Assembly (NCBI RefSeq): GCF_042646425.1
Contig: NZ_JBHRTR010000024.1
Span: forward strand, 13,699 to 77,698
Direction: 5' to 3'
DNA from: Marinibaculum pumilum
GTDB lineage: Bacteria > Pseudomonadota > Alphaproteobacteria > Ferrovibrionales > Ferrovibrionaceae
DNA length: 64,000 nucleotides
Made by a program: the position numbers and the translations under genes. Shown here one piece after another: positions 19,939 through 28,192 of the stretch (positions are counted from its first letter, which is position 1; every line of letters starts with the position of its first letter). A model generated the notes under the pieces. That model had not been told where the DNA came from and did not search any database. It saw only the letters and a list, made by a program, of their open reading frames with translations.

Positions 19939-21411
19939 CTATCGGATCGCTCTGGCAAGGAGTTGCGTGCCGCGCCTGATTTCCTCCGGCGTGAGCGCGG
20001 CATAGCCGAGCACCAGCCCGGCAACAACTTTCGGCGCGCCGAGCCCGCCGCCGTAGAGCGGCGCCACGCCGTAGACGCCGACTCCCTCGGCCCGCGCCGC
20101 TTCGACCAGCTCCGCCTCGCGAGAGGCGGGGATGTCGTCGAACCAGACGATCAGGTGAAGGCCCGCATCCGCCCCGGAAATCCGGATGCGGTCCCCGAGG
20201 GCTTCGGCGAGTGACGCAGTCAACGCCGCGCGTCGCTCGGCATATCGTCGTCTCACGCGGCGAATATGGCGCTCATAGGCACCGCCCTCGATAAAGGCGG
20301 CCAGCGCCTCCTGCCCGAGCGCCGAGGTGTGACGGTCCAGCAGACCCTTCGCCCGCACAAGCAATTGGGCGAGCGGCGGCGGCGCCACCAGCCAGCCGAG
20401 GCGCAGGCGGGGCGACAGGCTCTTCGAGGCGGTCCCGAGATAGATCACGCGATCGGGCGCCAGCACATGCAGCGGTGGCGCGGGGCGCGCGTGGTAGCGG
20501 AACTCGCCATCGTAGTCGTCCTCGATCACCCAGGCGCCCGAGCGCTCCGCCCAGGCGATGATCTCGCGTCGCCGTTCGGCAGACAGGACACCGCCGAGTG
20601 GAAACTGATGCGAGGGCGTCACGAATGCGAGCCGCGCCTTATCAATGGCGGCGAGTGCTTCCGTCCGGAGGCCGTCGTCATCTACCGGAACGGGGACGAG
20701 CCGTGCTCCGCAGGCGGCGAAGACGCTGCTCGCCATCGGATAGCATGGATGCTCGATGACCACCGAGTCCCCGGCATCGACGAGCACCCGGGCCAGGAGG
20801 TCGATCCCTTGCTGCGAGCCGTTCACGACGATGATCTGGTCGGCATCGCAGCGCAGTCCGCGCGACCGCCAGAGATAGGCCTTCAGAATCCGCCGCAATC
20901 CTGACAGCCCGGCGGGGGCATCATAGCCGAGCCGGTCAGGCCGCTTCAGCGCAACTGCGTCCAGCACGCGCTTCCAGCCGAGGATCGGGAAGTCGTTTTC
21001 GTGCAGGTCGCCATAGCGGAAGTCGATTGCGGCCCCCTCGACCCGCGGCTGTGGCGGCGGCAGCGCGGCAAGCCGACCGGACCAGGCAGAGACGGCAGGC
21101 GGCGGCTGAGCCTCGCGCCGTGCTGGCGCCGGTCGTGCCGGGTCCACCCTGCCCGCCACCCGGGTTCGGGCGCCCTGCGAGGCCTCGAGGAACCCCTCGG
21201 CGTGCAACTGCTCGTAGGCCGCAGTAACCGTACCGCGCGACACCCCAAGCTCGGCCGCTAGGGCGCGCGTCGATGGCAGGGCCTCCCCAGGCAAGTAGAC
21301 GCCGTGCGTAATCTGCTCACGCAGATCGTCGGCGATGCGACGTGCGCGGCCGCCAGACTGCTGAGCAGATCCCACTGGACCAGCCAATCTCTGTGAAACT
21401 GGTCGTTCCAT
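19939..21411 (-). CDS. MocR-type regulator (GntR wHTH fused to PLP aminotransferase)
   Basis: This 490-aa MocR-subfamily regulator has an N-terminal GntR winged helix (ADDLREQITHGVYLPGEALP, then ALAAELGVSRGTVTAAYEQL) joined to a fold-type I aminotransferase domain. The PLP-binding signature YLGTASKSLSPRLRLG carries the Schiff-base lysine, with VNGSQQGIDLL and VIEDDYDGEF upstream. MocR proteins sense PLP or an amino compound and control a neighbouring gene; here that is the divergent PaiB-like gene. The ATG at 21409-21411 has no clear ribosome site; an in-frame GTG at 21373-21375 would leave the whole operator outside the coding region. Confidence 0.87.
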   Translation of the reverse strand: MERPVSQRLAGPVGSAQQSGGRARRIADDLREQITHGVYLPGEALPSTRALAAELGVSRGTVTAAYEQLHAEGFLEASQGARTRVAGRVDPARPAPARREAQPPPAVSAWSGRLAALPPPQPRVEGAAIDFRYGDLHENDFPILGWKRVLDAVALKRPDRLGYDAPAGLSGLRRILKAYLWRSRGLRCDADQIIVVNGSQQGIDLLARVLVDAGDSVVIEHPCYPMASSVFAACGARLVPVPVDDDGLRTEALAAIDKARLAFVTPSHQFPLGGVLSAERRREIIAWAERSGAWVIEDDYDGEFRYHARPAPPLHVLAPDRVIYLGTASKSLSPRLRLGWLVAPPPLAQLLVRAKGLLDRHTSALGQEALAAFIEGGAYERHIRRVRRRYAERRAALTASLAEALGDRIRISGADAGLHLIVWFDDIPASREAELVEAARAEGVGVYGVAPLYGGGLGAPKVVAGLVLGYAALTPEEIRRGTQLLARAIR

Positions 21412-21421
21412 TCGGACCAGT
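21375..21421. promoter_or_regulatory. Operator of the divergent MocR/PaiB pair
   Basis: Three copies of the half-site CTGGNC/GNCCAG lie in 47 nt: CTGGACCAG at 21375-21383 (a near-palindrome), then ACTGGTC at 21398-21404 and its exact inverse GACCAGT at 21415-21421, 10 nt apart. The array covers or abuts the MocR start and precedes the PaiB gene by 37 nt. It is the expected place for MocR autoregulation and control of the divergent gene. Binding is inferred. Confidence 0.65.
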
Positions 21422-21458
21422 TTTGCCTGATCTAGGCGGGGCAGCAAGGAGGCCCGCC

Positions 21459-22079
21459 ATGTATGTACCGCCCCAGTTCCGCATCGACGACCGCGACGCG
21501 ATCCAAACGGCGCTGCGCGCCGCCCGCCTCGCGAACCTGGTCACCTGCGGCACGGATGGCCTGATGGCAACGCCGCTGCCGCTGCTCCTGGACGAGACCG
21601 AGGGCGCATTCGGCACGCTCTATGGGCATGTGTCCCGAGCCAACCCGCAGTGGAAGACGGATGCGAGCGAGGCCATGGCGATCTTCATGGGCCCGGACGC
21701 CTACGTCACGCCGAGCTGGTACGCCACGAAGCAGGAGACCGGCAAGGTCGTGCCGACCTGGAACTACATTGCTGTGCATGCCTATGGCGCCATCGAGTTC
21801 TTTGACGAGGCCGATCGTCTGATCGATGTCGTGACACGCCTCACACGCCTGCACGAGGCCGATCGGCCCGAGCCATGGGCGGTCACGGATGCTCCGGCCC
21901 GGTTCATCGAGGCCCAGCTTCGCGGCATCGTCGGCGTCCGCATGCCGATCGCTCGGATCGATGCGAAAAGCAAGATGAGCCAGAACCGAAACGAGGCGGA
22001 TCGTGTCGGAGTTGCTACCGGGCTTGCGGCCAGCGAGCGGGCCTCCGACCGCGAGGTCGCCGACCTAATCCCGACCTGA
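21459..22079 (+). CDS. PaiB-family FMN-binding protein
   Basis: This 206-aa FMN-binding split-barrel protein of the PaiB family begins with the diagnostic MYVPPQFRIDD. The next conserved parts are NLVTCGTDGLMATPLPLLLDE, YGHVSRANPQW, SWYATKQETGKVVPTWNY and the C-terminal QLRGIVGVRMPI. Bacillus PaiB is described as a negative regulator of sporulation and protease genes, but flavin-linked reductase activity is also plausible for the fold. AAGGAGG precedes the ATG at 21459. It is divergent from the MocR regulator, a recurrent pairing, and is probably its target. Confidence 0.82.
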   Translation: MYVPPQFRIDDRDAIQTALRAARLANLVTCGTDGLMATPLPLLLDETEGAFGTLYGHVSRANPQWKTDASEAMAIFMGPDAYVTPSWYATKQETGKVVPTWNYIAVHAYGAIEFFDEADRLIDVVTRLTRLHEADRPEPWAVTDAPARFIEAQLRGIVGVRMPIARIDAKSKMSQNRNEADRVGVATGLAASERASDREVADLIPT

Positions 22080-22208
22080 GATATCGTCGACCTGGGCCAT
22101 CAACGCCGGGCTCGCCCTCTACCCAGACTCCCGCACAGCGGAAGACGGCGCGACCGTGCCGGAATCGGGTCGCCGGCCAGCCGGACACCGACGTTGACGA
22201 GCATACGT

Positions 22209-23345
22209 CTATCCCCGCAGCGCCCGACCGATGACGATCCGCTGCACGTCGGACGTGCCTTCGTAGATCTGGCAGACGCGGACGTCGCGGTAGATCCGCT
22301 CCACCGGATAGTCGGACAGGTAGCCATAGCCGCCATGCACCTGGATCGCGGCGGAGCAGACCCGCTCCGCCATCTCCGAGGCGAACAGCTTCGCCATGCT
22401 GGCCTCCTTCAGGCAGGGCTGGCCGGCATCCTTCAGGCGCGCGGCGTGGTGCACCATCTGGCGGGCGACCTCGACCTCCGTCGCCATGTCGGCCAGGCGG
22501 AAGGCCACCGCCTGATGCTCCACGATCGCCTGGCCGAAGGCCTCTCGCTCCTCCGCATAGGCGAGGGCGGCATCGAGCGCGGCGCGGGCCATGCCCACCG
22601 CCTGCGCGGCGATGCCGATGCGGCCGCTCTCCAGGTTGGCGAGCGCGATGCGATAGCCGTCCCCCGGGGCGCCGAGCATCTGGTCGGCGGTGACGGACAC
22701 CCCGTCCAGCACGATCTGGCAGGTGTCGGAACAGCGCTGCCCCAGCTTGCTCTCCACCCGGGCGACCTGGAAGCCGGCGGCATCGGTGGGCACGGCGAAG
22801 CAGCTGAGGCCGCGCTTGCCCGCCTGCGGGTCGGTGACCGCGAAGACCAGCGCCAGGCCGGCGATGGAGCCGGAGGTGATGAACTGCTTGGTGCCGGAGA
22901 TCCGCCAGCCATTGCCGTCGGCCTCCGCCCGGCAGCGCAGCGCCGAGGCGTCGGATCCCGCCTGCGGCTCGGTCAGGCAGAAAGCGCCGATCGCCTCGCC
23001 GCGCGCCAACGGCGGCAGCCAGGTCTGTTTCAGCCCGTCCGGGGCGTATTGCAGCAGCGCCGCGCAGACCGGGGAATTGTTCACCGACATGATGGTGGAG
23101 ATCGCGCCATCGGCGGCGGCCACCTCCTCCAGCGCCAGGACATAGGACAGGAAGTCGGTGCCGGCACCGCCCCACTGCTCCGGCACGGTCATGCCCATCA
23201 GGCCGAGGCCGCCCATCTCCGCCAGCAGGTCGCGCGGCGGCTCGCCGCTGCGGTCGCGCTCCGCGGCGCCCGGCGCCAGCCGTTCGGCGGCGAAGGCGCG
23301 GGCCATGTCGCGGATCATGCCCTGGTCTTCGCTGAGCAGGCTCAT
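22209..23345 (-). CDS. Acyl-CoA dehydrogenase
   Basis: This 378-aa acyl-CoA dehydrogenase oxidises acyl-CoA to trans-2-enoyl-CoA with FAD and passes electrons to ETF. The flavin-contacting CLTEPQAGSD and ISGTKQFITSG are intact, as is the C-terminal HGGYGYLSDYPVERIYRDVRV, where YEGTSDVQRIVI is the family end. The catalytic glutamate is at the short/branched-chain position (IYEGTS). Its ATG overlaps the RidA stop (ATGA), so it is the last gene of a thiolase-RidA-ACD operon. Chain-length preference is not readable. Confidence 0.9.
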   Translation of the reverse strand: MSLLSEDQGMIRDMARAFAAERLAPGAAERDRSGEPPRDLLAEMGGLGLMGMTVPEQWGGAGTDFLSYVLALEEVAAADGAISTIMSVNNSPVCAALLQYAPDGLKQTWLPPLARGEAIGAFCLTEPQAGSDASALRCRAEADGNGWRISGTKQFITSGSIAGLALVFAVTDPQAGKRGLSCFAVPTDAAGFQVARVESKLGQRCSDTCQIVLDGVSVTADQMLGAPGDGYRIALANLESGRIGIAAQAVGMARAALDAALAYAEEREAFGQAIVEHQAVAFRLADMATEVEVARQMVHHAARLKDAGQPCLKEASMAKLFASEMAERVCSAAIQVHGGYGYLSDYPVERIYRDVRVCQIYEGTSDVQRIVIGRALRG

Positions 23346-23806
23346 GAACGGCCCTCCTCCGCCGGCGGCCGCCGGGCGGTCACCTCGATCTCGATCAGGA
23401 TCTCCGGCTCGATGAAGTCGCAGATCACCGCCGTCGCGGCCGGTTTCGCGTGGGACAGGTATTCGCCGAAGATCGGCGCGACGGCGCGGAAGTCGTGGCG
23501 GCTGGCGAGGTAGTAGTTGACCCGCACGACGTCATCCAGCGAGGCGCCGGCCTCGGTCAGCGCCGCGCCGATATTCTTGAACGCCTGGTGGGTCTGGCTG
23601 GCGACCGTCGGCTCGATCCGCATCCGGGTATAGTCGTAGCCGGTGGTGCCGGAGACGAAGACCCAGTCGCCGGCCGGATCCGGCCAGACCACCGCGCGGC
23701 TGTAGCCGGCGATCGCCTCGAAGGTGGAGCCGGAGGTGATCCGCCGGCGGTTGTCGTCGGGCAGCGGCGGCGGTGCCTCGCGCCCCCCCCCTCCGCCGCC
23801 GCTCAA
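23342..23806 (-). CDS. RidA family protein with glycine-rich N-terminal start region
   Basis: This 154-aa protein has the RidA/YjgF fold, whose members deaminate reactive enamine/imine intermediates. Visible parts are SGSTFEAIAGYSRAVVW, the VFVSGTTGYD strand, DDVVRVNYYLASRHDF with the conserved Arg, and the terminal IEIEVTARR. No ATG exists. The only start in frame is TTG at 23804-23806, overlapping the thiolase TGA by two bases (TTGA), with GGAG about nine bases upstream. The first codons run into nine consecutive G (plus-strand C at 23783-23791), giving an unusual MSGGGGGG start, so either slippage or a length error there would break the frame. Confidence 0.75.
   Translation of the reverse strand: MSGGGGGGREAPPPLPDDNRRRITSGSTFEAIAGYSRAVVWPDPAGDWVFVSGTTGYDYTRMRIEPTVASQTHQAFKNIGAALTEAGASLDDVVRVNYYLASRHDFRAVAPIFGEYLSHAKPAATAVICDFIEPEILIEIEVTARRPPAEEGRS
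23783..23791 (-). repeat. Homopolymer G9 tract in the first codons of the RidA gene
   Basis: Nine consecutive G on the minus strand encode three of the glycines just after the TTG start. Tracts of this length are prone to slipped-strand change and to sequencing error. A change of one base would separate the start from the RidA domain. Confidence 0.8.
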
Positions 23807-24990
23807 TGCAGCAGCTCCACGGCAACCGCCGTCGCCTCGCCGCCGCCGATGCAGAGCGAAGCCATGCCGCGGCTGCCGCCATGGCGCTTCAGCGCGGCCA
23901 GCAGGGTGACGATCAGCCGCGCGCCGGAACAGCCGATCGGATGGCCCAGCGCACAGGCGCCGCCATGCACGTTCACCCGGTCGGCGGACAGGTCCAGATC
24001 GCGGATTGCCGCCATCGCGACGACGGCGAAGGCCTCGTTGATCTCGAACAGGTCGACATCGCCAAGCTTCCAGCCGGTCTTTTCCGACAGCTTGCGCAGC
24101 GCGCCGACCGGCGCCGTGGTGAACCAGGCAGGCTCCTGCGCATGGCCGGCATGGCCGACCAGGCGGGCGATCGGGGTCAGGCCGCGGGCCTCCGCCTCGC
24201 CCAGGGTGGTCAGCACCAGGGCCGCGCCGCCGTCGGAGATCGAGGAGGAATTGGCCGCCGTCACCGTGCCGTCCTTGGCGAAGGCCGGCTTCAGCTGCGG
24301 GATCTTCGCCGGGTCCGCCTTCAGCGGCTGTTCGTCGTCGCGCACCTCCTGGCTGCCGCCGCGGCCGGTGACGGTCACCGGCACCACCTCGTCGGCGAAG
24401 GCGCCGCCCTCGATCGCGGCGCGCGCCCGGCGCAGGGATTCGATGGCATAGGCGTCCTGCGCCTCGCGGGTGAACTGGTAGCTGCGCGCGGTATCTTCGG
24501 CGAAGGTGCCCATCAGCCGGCCGGGATCGTAGGCATCCTCCAGCCCGTCCAGGAACATATGGTCCTTCACCTCGCCATGGCCGAGGCGGAAGCCGCCGCG
24601 TGCCTTGGGCAGCAGGTAGGGGGCGTTGGTCATGCTTTCCATGCCGCCGGCGACCATCAGGCTGCCGGAACCGGCGCGGATCATGTCCGCGGCCATCATC
24701 GTCGCCTTCATGCCGGAGCCGCAGACCTTGTTCAGGGTCTCGCAGGGCACCGCGTCGGGCAGGCCGGCGCCCTTGGACGCCTGCCGCGCCGGCGCCTGGC
24801 CCAGGCCCGCGGGCAGGACGCAGCCCATCACCACCTCGTCGACCTGATCGGCGGCGACCCCGGCCCGCTGCAGCGCCGCGGCGATCGCCGCACTGCCCAG
24901 CTCGGTGGCGCTCTTGTCCTTCAGGGCGCCCTGGAAGCCGCCCATCGGCGTGCGTGCCGATCCGACGATGACGATGTCCGACTTTTCCAT
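23803..24990 (-). CDS. Acetyl-CoA C-acetyltransferase (thiolase)
   Basis: This 395-aa thiolase condenses or cleaves acyl-CoA (acetoacetyl-CoA to two acetyl-CoA, or the final beta-oxidation step). The nucleophile Cys90 lies in LNKVCGSGMKA, His350 in GACALGHPIGCSG and Cys380 in SLCIGGGEA, so the active site is complete. The ATG at 24988-24990 has GGAGG eight bases upstream; a longer in-frame start is less likely. It leads the operon with RidA and ACD and could process acetoacetate-derived CoA esters from leucine breakdown. This link is inferred. Confidence 0.91.
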   Translation of the reverse strand: MEKSDIVIVGSARTPMGGFQGALKDKSATELGSAAIAAALQRAGVAADQVDEVVMGCVLPAGLGQAPARQASKGAGLPDAVPCETLNKVCGSGMKATMMAADMIRAGSGSLMVAGGMESMTNAPYLLPKARGGFRLGHGEVKDHMFLDGLEDAYDPGRLMGTFAEDTARSYQFTREAQDAYAIESLRRARAAIEGGAFADEVVPVTVTGRGGSQEVRDDEQPLKADPAKIPQLKPAFAKDGTVTAANSSSISDGGAALVLTTLGEAEARGLTPIARLVGHAGHAQEPAWFTTAPVGALRKLSEKTGWKLGDVDLFEINEAFAVVAMAAIRDLDLSADRVNVHGGACALGHPIGCSGARLIVTLLAALKRHGGSRGMASLCIGGGEATAVAVELLH

Positions 24991-25164
24991 ACCGGTTCCT
25001 CCGCATGCCCGAACGCTGCTGCGCGACACCTCGCCGTGGTGTCACGCGGTTGCGATATCTTGTGCCACACTCACATGAAGAATACATCCGCGGCCAGCGT
25101 CGACCGCCCTGCCCCCGCGGCAGGTGCGACAGGCCGCCGAACCCGATGCGGGAGGAACCCAGCG

Positions 25165-26844
25165 ATGTCGGAAGCCCGTGACAGCCAGCCGTCCCTGGCC
25201 ACCCCCTATGCAACGCATGAGGTCACCAACCAGCCGCCCCCGCTGGAGGACATCAACCTGTTCAGCAGCGATACCGCCCTGCGCGAAGGCGTGGCGCGCG
25301 AAGGCGCCGGTTGGGCGGTGGACGACCTGACCGCCTTCGGCGCCAAGGTCGGCAGTGCGGAGATGATCGAGGCCGGGCATCTGGCGAACCGCCACACGCC
25401 GGAGCTGAAGGCCTTCGACCGCTTCGGTCATCGCCTCGACAGGGTTGATTTCCACCCCGCCTACCACAAGGTGATGGCCGCCAGCATCAAGCAGGGGCTG
25501 CATGCCTCCCCCTGGTCGGAGCCGCGCCCGGGCGCGCAGGTGAAGCGGGCGGCCGGCATGATCCTGATGTCCCAGGTGGAGGTCGGCCATCTCTGCCCCG
25601 TCAGCATGACCTATGCCAGCGTGCCGGTGCTCCGCCGGCAGCCCGATCTCGGCGGCGCCTGGCTGCCGAAGATCCTGAGCCGCGACTACGACCCGCGCTT
25701 CCTGCCGGCGCCGCAAAAGAAGGCGCTGCAGATCGGCATGGGCATGACGGAGAAGCAGGGCGGCTCCGACGTCCGCACCAACGCGACCCAGGCGGTGCCG
25801 CTGGACGGCGGCGGCCCCGGCACGGCCTATGCCATCACCGGCCACAAATGGTTCATGTCGGCGCCGATGTGCGACGCCTTCCTGATCCTGGCGCAGGCGC
25901 CGGCCGGCATCTCCTGCTTCCTGCTGCCGCGCTTCCTGCCCGACGGCAGCCTCAACGCGATCCGCATCCAGCGGCTGAAGGAAAAGGTCGGCAACCGCTC
26001 CAACGCCTCGTCGGAGGTGGAGTTCGCCAACGCCACCGGCTGGCTGGTGGGCGAAGAGGGGCGCGGCGTGTCCACGATCATCGAGATGGCGTCGTACAGC
26101 CGCCAGGAATCGGCGCTGGCCAGCACCGGCCTGATGCGCCAGGCCGTCGTGCAGGCGGTGCACCATGCCCGCCATCGCCGGGCCTTCCAGCGGCACCTGA
26201 TCGACCAGCCGCTGATGACCAACGTGCTGGCCGACATGGCGCTGGAGGTGGAGGCGGCGACGGCGCTGATGCTGCGCCTGGCGCGCGCCGTCGACGCGCA
26301 GGAGGACGATCCGCTGGAACAGGCGCTGCGCCGCATCGTCACCCCGGCCGCGAAATACTGGATCTGCAAGCGTGCGCCGATCCTGGCGGCCGAGGCGATG
26401 GAGGTGCTGGGCGGTAACGGCTATGTCGAAGATGGCATCCTGGGCCGCATCTACCGCGAGATGCCGGTGAACTCGATCTGGGAAGGATCGGGCAACGTGA
26501 TGTGCCTGGACGTGCTGCGGGCGATGCAGCGCAACCCGGAATCCCTGGAGGCCCTGCTGGCCATGCTGCGTGACGCCGCCGGCGCCGACCGGCGCCTGGA
26601 CGGCGCGATCGCGCGGATCGAGGCCTATCTGGCGGCACCGGCGGAAATCGAGGCGCAGGGGCGCCGCTTCGTCGAGCTGCTGGCGGTCACCCTGCAGGCC
26701 GCGCTGCTGGTGAACCATGCTCCGGCGGCGGTGGCCGACGCCTTCTGCGCCAGCCGCCTGGCGGACGACTGGGGCCATGCCTACGGCACATTGCCCGGCG
26801 GCACCGACCAGCGGGCGATCGCGGAACGGGCCTTCGCCGCATGA
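25165..26844 (+). CDS. aidB: AidB-like acyl-CoA dehydrogenase (alkylation response)
   Basis: This 559-aa protein matches AidB, the acyl-CoA-dehydrogenase-fold protein of the Ada response, which binds DNA and FAD and protects against alkylation. Closely AidB-like stretches are MGMTEKQGGSDVRTN, GHKWFMSAPMCDAFLILAQ, LPRFLPDGSLNAIRI and EKVGNRSNASSEVEF. The C-terminal extension beyond the ACD core gives the AidB length. The ATG at 25165 has GGAGGA nine bases upstream; the long frame before it is antisense to the thiolase. No ada gene or Ada box is visible. It is translationally coupled (ATGA) to the following small secreted protein. Confidence 0.88.
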   Translation: MSEARDSQPSLATPYATHEVTNQPPPLEDINLFSSDTALREGVAREGAGWAVDDLTAFGAKVGSAEMIEAGHLANRHTPELKAFDRFGHRLDRVDFHPAYHKVMAASIKQGLHASPWSEPRPGAQVKRAAGMILMSQVEVGHLCPVSMTYASVPVLRRQPDLGGAWLPKILSRDYDPRFLPAPQKKALQIGMGMTEKQGGSDVRTNATQAVPLDGGGPGTAYAITGHKWFMSAPMCDAFLILAQAPAGISCFLLPRFLPDGSLNAIRIQRLKEKVGNRSNASSEVEFANATGWLVGEEGRGVSTIIEMASYSRQESALASTGLMRQAVVQAVHHARHRRAFQRHLIDQPLMTNVLADMALEVEAATALMLRLARAVDAQEDDPLEQALRRIVTPAAKYWICKRAPILAAEAMEVLGGNGYVEDGILGRIYREMPVNSIWEGSGNVMCLDVLRAMQRNPESLEALLAMLRDAAGADRRLDGAIARIEAYLAAPAEIEAQGRRFVELLAVTLQAALLVNHAPAAVADAFCASRLADDWGHAYGTLPGGTDQRAIAERAFAA

Positions 26845-27362
26845 CCCGCAGCACGGGTGCAGGCGCTTGCAGGGCCCGCCTCTGGCGCCGGGGCCTTGCA
26901 TGCGCGGCATTGCTGGCGGCATTGGGCGCCGGATCGATGGCTGCCCCCGCGGCGCAGGCGGACGGTGCCGCCGACCGGGACGCCATCCGCAAGCGGCTGG
27001 AGGACTGGACGGCCGACTTCAATGCCGGCCGGGCCGACCGGGTCTGCGACCTGTTCGCGCCGGACCTGCGCGCGAACTATCGCGGCCAGCCGGAGAAGCG
27101 GTTCGGCACCCTCTGCCCGGCGCTGAAGGACGCGCTGGCGGACGAGCGCCTGGCCTACCGTTACGAACTGGACCTGCACGAGATCCTGGTGGACCAGGAC
27201 ATGGCAGCCGTCCGCCTGACCTGGCACCTGACCGTCACCGACCGCGCCAGCGGTACCAGCGAGCATTCCAGCGATGTCGGCCTGGACATCTTCCGGCGGC
27301 AGCCGAACGGCACCTGGCGCATTGCCCGCTTCATCGCCTATGGCGAACCGGCGGATGACTGA
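26841..27362 (+). CDS. Secreted NTF2-like (DUF4440/SnoaL-type) protein
   Basis: This 173-aa protein has a basic N-terminus and a hydrophobic segment (LACAALLAALGAGSMAAPAAQA) that reads as a signal peptide. The mature part looks like an NTF2 fold: IRKRLEDWTADFNAGRADRVCDLFAPDL, the middle strand DMAAVRLTWHLTV, and the terminal PNGTWRIARFIAYG. Function is unknown. The ATG overlaps the aidB stop, so both are translated from one message. It is periplasmic by prediction, while AidB is cytoplasmic. This pairing is not one I recognise from the Ada regulon. Confidence 0.72.
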   Translation: MTRSTGAGACRARLWRRGLACAALLAALGAGSMAAPAAQADGAADRDAIRKRLEDWTADFNAGRADRVCDLFAPDLRANYRGQPEKRFGTLCPALKDALADERLAYRYELDLHEILVDQDMAAVRLTWHLTVTDRASGTSEHSSDVGLDIFRRQPNGTWRIARFIAYGEPADD

Positions 27363-27543
27363 CCGGCGCATCGGCTGCATGTCCCAAAGCAATACCGCGA
27401 CTTATTTTCAGCAACGGAATGCTTGTTATCGGAGATAATATTTACATCTCTGGCTAGTTGTCAGAGCGCACATTATTTCCAGATTGGCACCTCTTCCTTC
27501 CAGCCATTTACCGATTGTTCACCCGTCGAATTTACAACAATTT

Positions 27544-27564
27544 CCCGAGTAATCCGCTCGGGAG
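27544..27564 (+). promoter_or_regulatory. Hairpin overlapping the ribosome-binding site of the PDC-like sensor gene
   Basis: CCCGAG (27544-27549) pairs perfectly with CTCGGG (27557-27562) around a 7-nt loop, and the strand includes the first three bases of the Shine-Dalgarno GGGAG (27560-27564), 7 nt before the ATG at 27572. The hairpin could mask translation start. It ends an AT-rich stretch (about 27395-27545) that contrasts with the surrounding GC-rich DNA and probably holds the promoter, though I find no consensus match. Confidence 0.45.
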
Positions 27565-27571
27565 CCCAACG

Positions 27572-28192
27572 ATGCCTCTTCGCCCCGCCACCGCCCTGGC
27601 CATGGCCGCTCTGGCTTGCGTCCTGGCCGGCCCTCCCACGAGCCAGAGCCTGGCCGCCACGGATCAGCCGCCGGCGGCCAGCCTCGAGATTCCCGCCGCG
27701 CTGGTCGACGACCTGAGGAAAGTGGTGCAGCAGGAGGTCGCGCTGATCTCGCTGCGGTCGCAGAACGGCCGCCATGCCGGCATCGCCCAGGCGGAGATCG
27801 ACGCGCTGGACAAGCAGTGGCGGGACGAGACCAAGGCCGCCACGCAGCCGCTGATCGCACAGCTGATGGGCAGCCCGCTGTCGAGCTACCTGATCGACAT
27901 GAAGGCCCGCTCCCTGGGCCTGTTCGTCGAGATCTTCGTGATGGACGAGAAGGGCCTGAATGTCGGCCAGTCCAGCATCACCAGCGACTATTGGCAGGGC
28001 GACGAGGACAAGTACCTGAAGACCTTCGCCATCGGTCCGGACGCCGTCCACTACGGCGAGGTCGAGTATGACGACACCTACAAGATCCAGAAGCAGCAGG
28101 TGAGCTTTCCCATCGTCGACCCGGCAGATGGCAAGGCGCTGGGCGCCGTGACCTTCGAAATCAACCTGACGGAACTGGAGCGGCGGTCATGA
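27572..28192 (+). CDS. Periplasmic PDC/Cache-like sensor protein coupled to a chemoreceptor
   Basis: This 206-aa protein starts with a signal peptide (ALAMAALACVLAGPPTSQSLA). The rest resembles a soluble PDC/Cache sensor: an N-terminal helix (DDLRKVVQQEVALISLRSQN), a second helix DALDKQWRDETKA, then FVEIFVMDEKGLNVGQS, SDYWQGDEDKYLKTFAIG, QKQQVSFPIVDPADGKALGAVTFEINL, typical of PDC strands. It lacks a membrane anchor and a signalling domain. Its stop overlaps the ATG of the chemoreceptor gene (ATGA), so the two are co-translated and may form a split receptor. Confidence 0.78.
   Translation: MPLRPATALAMAALACVLAGPPTSQSLAATDQPPAASLEIPAALVDDLRKVVQQEVALISLRSQNGRHAGIAQAEIDALDKQWRDETKAATQPLIAQLMGSPLSSYLIDMKARSLGLFVEIFVMDEKGLNVGQSSITSDYWQGDEDKYLKTFAIGPDAVHYGEVEYDDTYKIQKQQVSFPIVDPADGKALGAVTFEINLTELERRS

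Noticed and set aside
25030..25164. TTGTGC-N17-TACATC as promoter between thiolase and aidB, and an Ada box
   Set aside because: Only three of six bases match in each box and no Ada-box sequence is visible.
27484..27500. TGGCAC as a possible sigma-54 promoter before the PDC/MCP pair
   Set aside because: The required GC of the -12 element is absent at the correct spacing.
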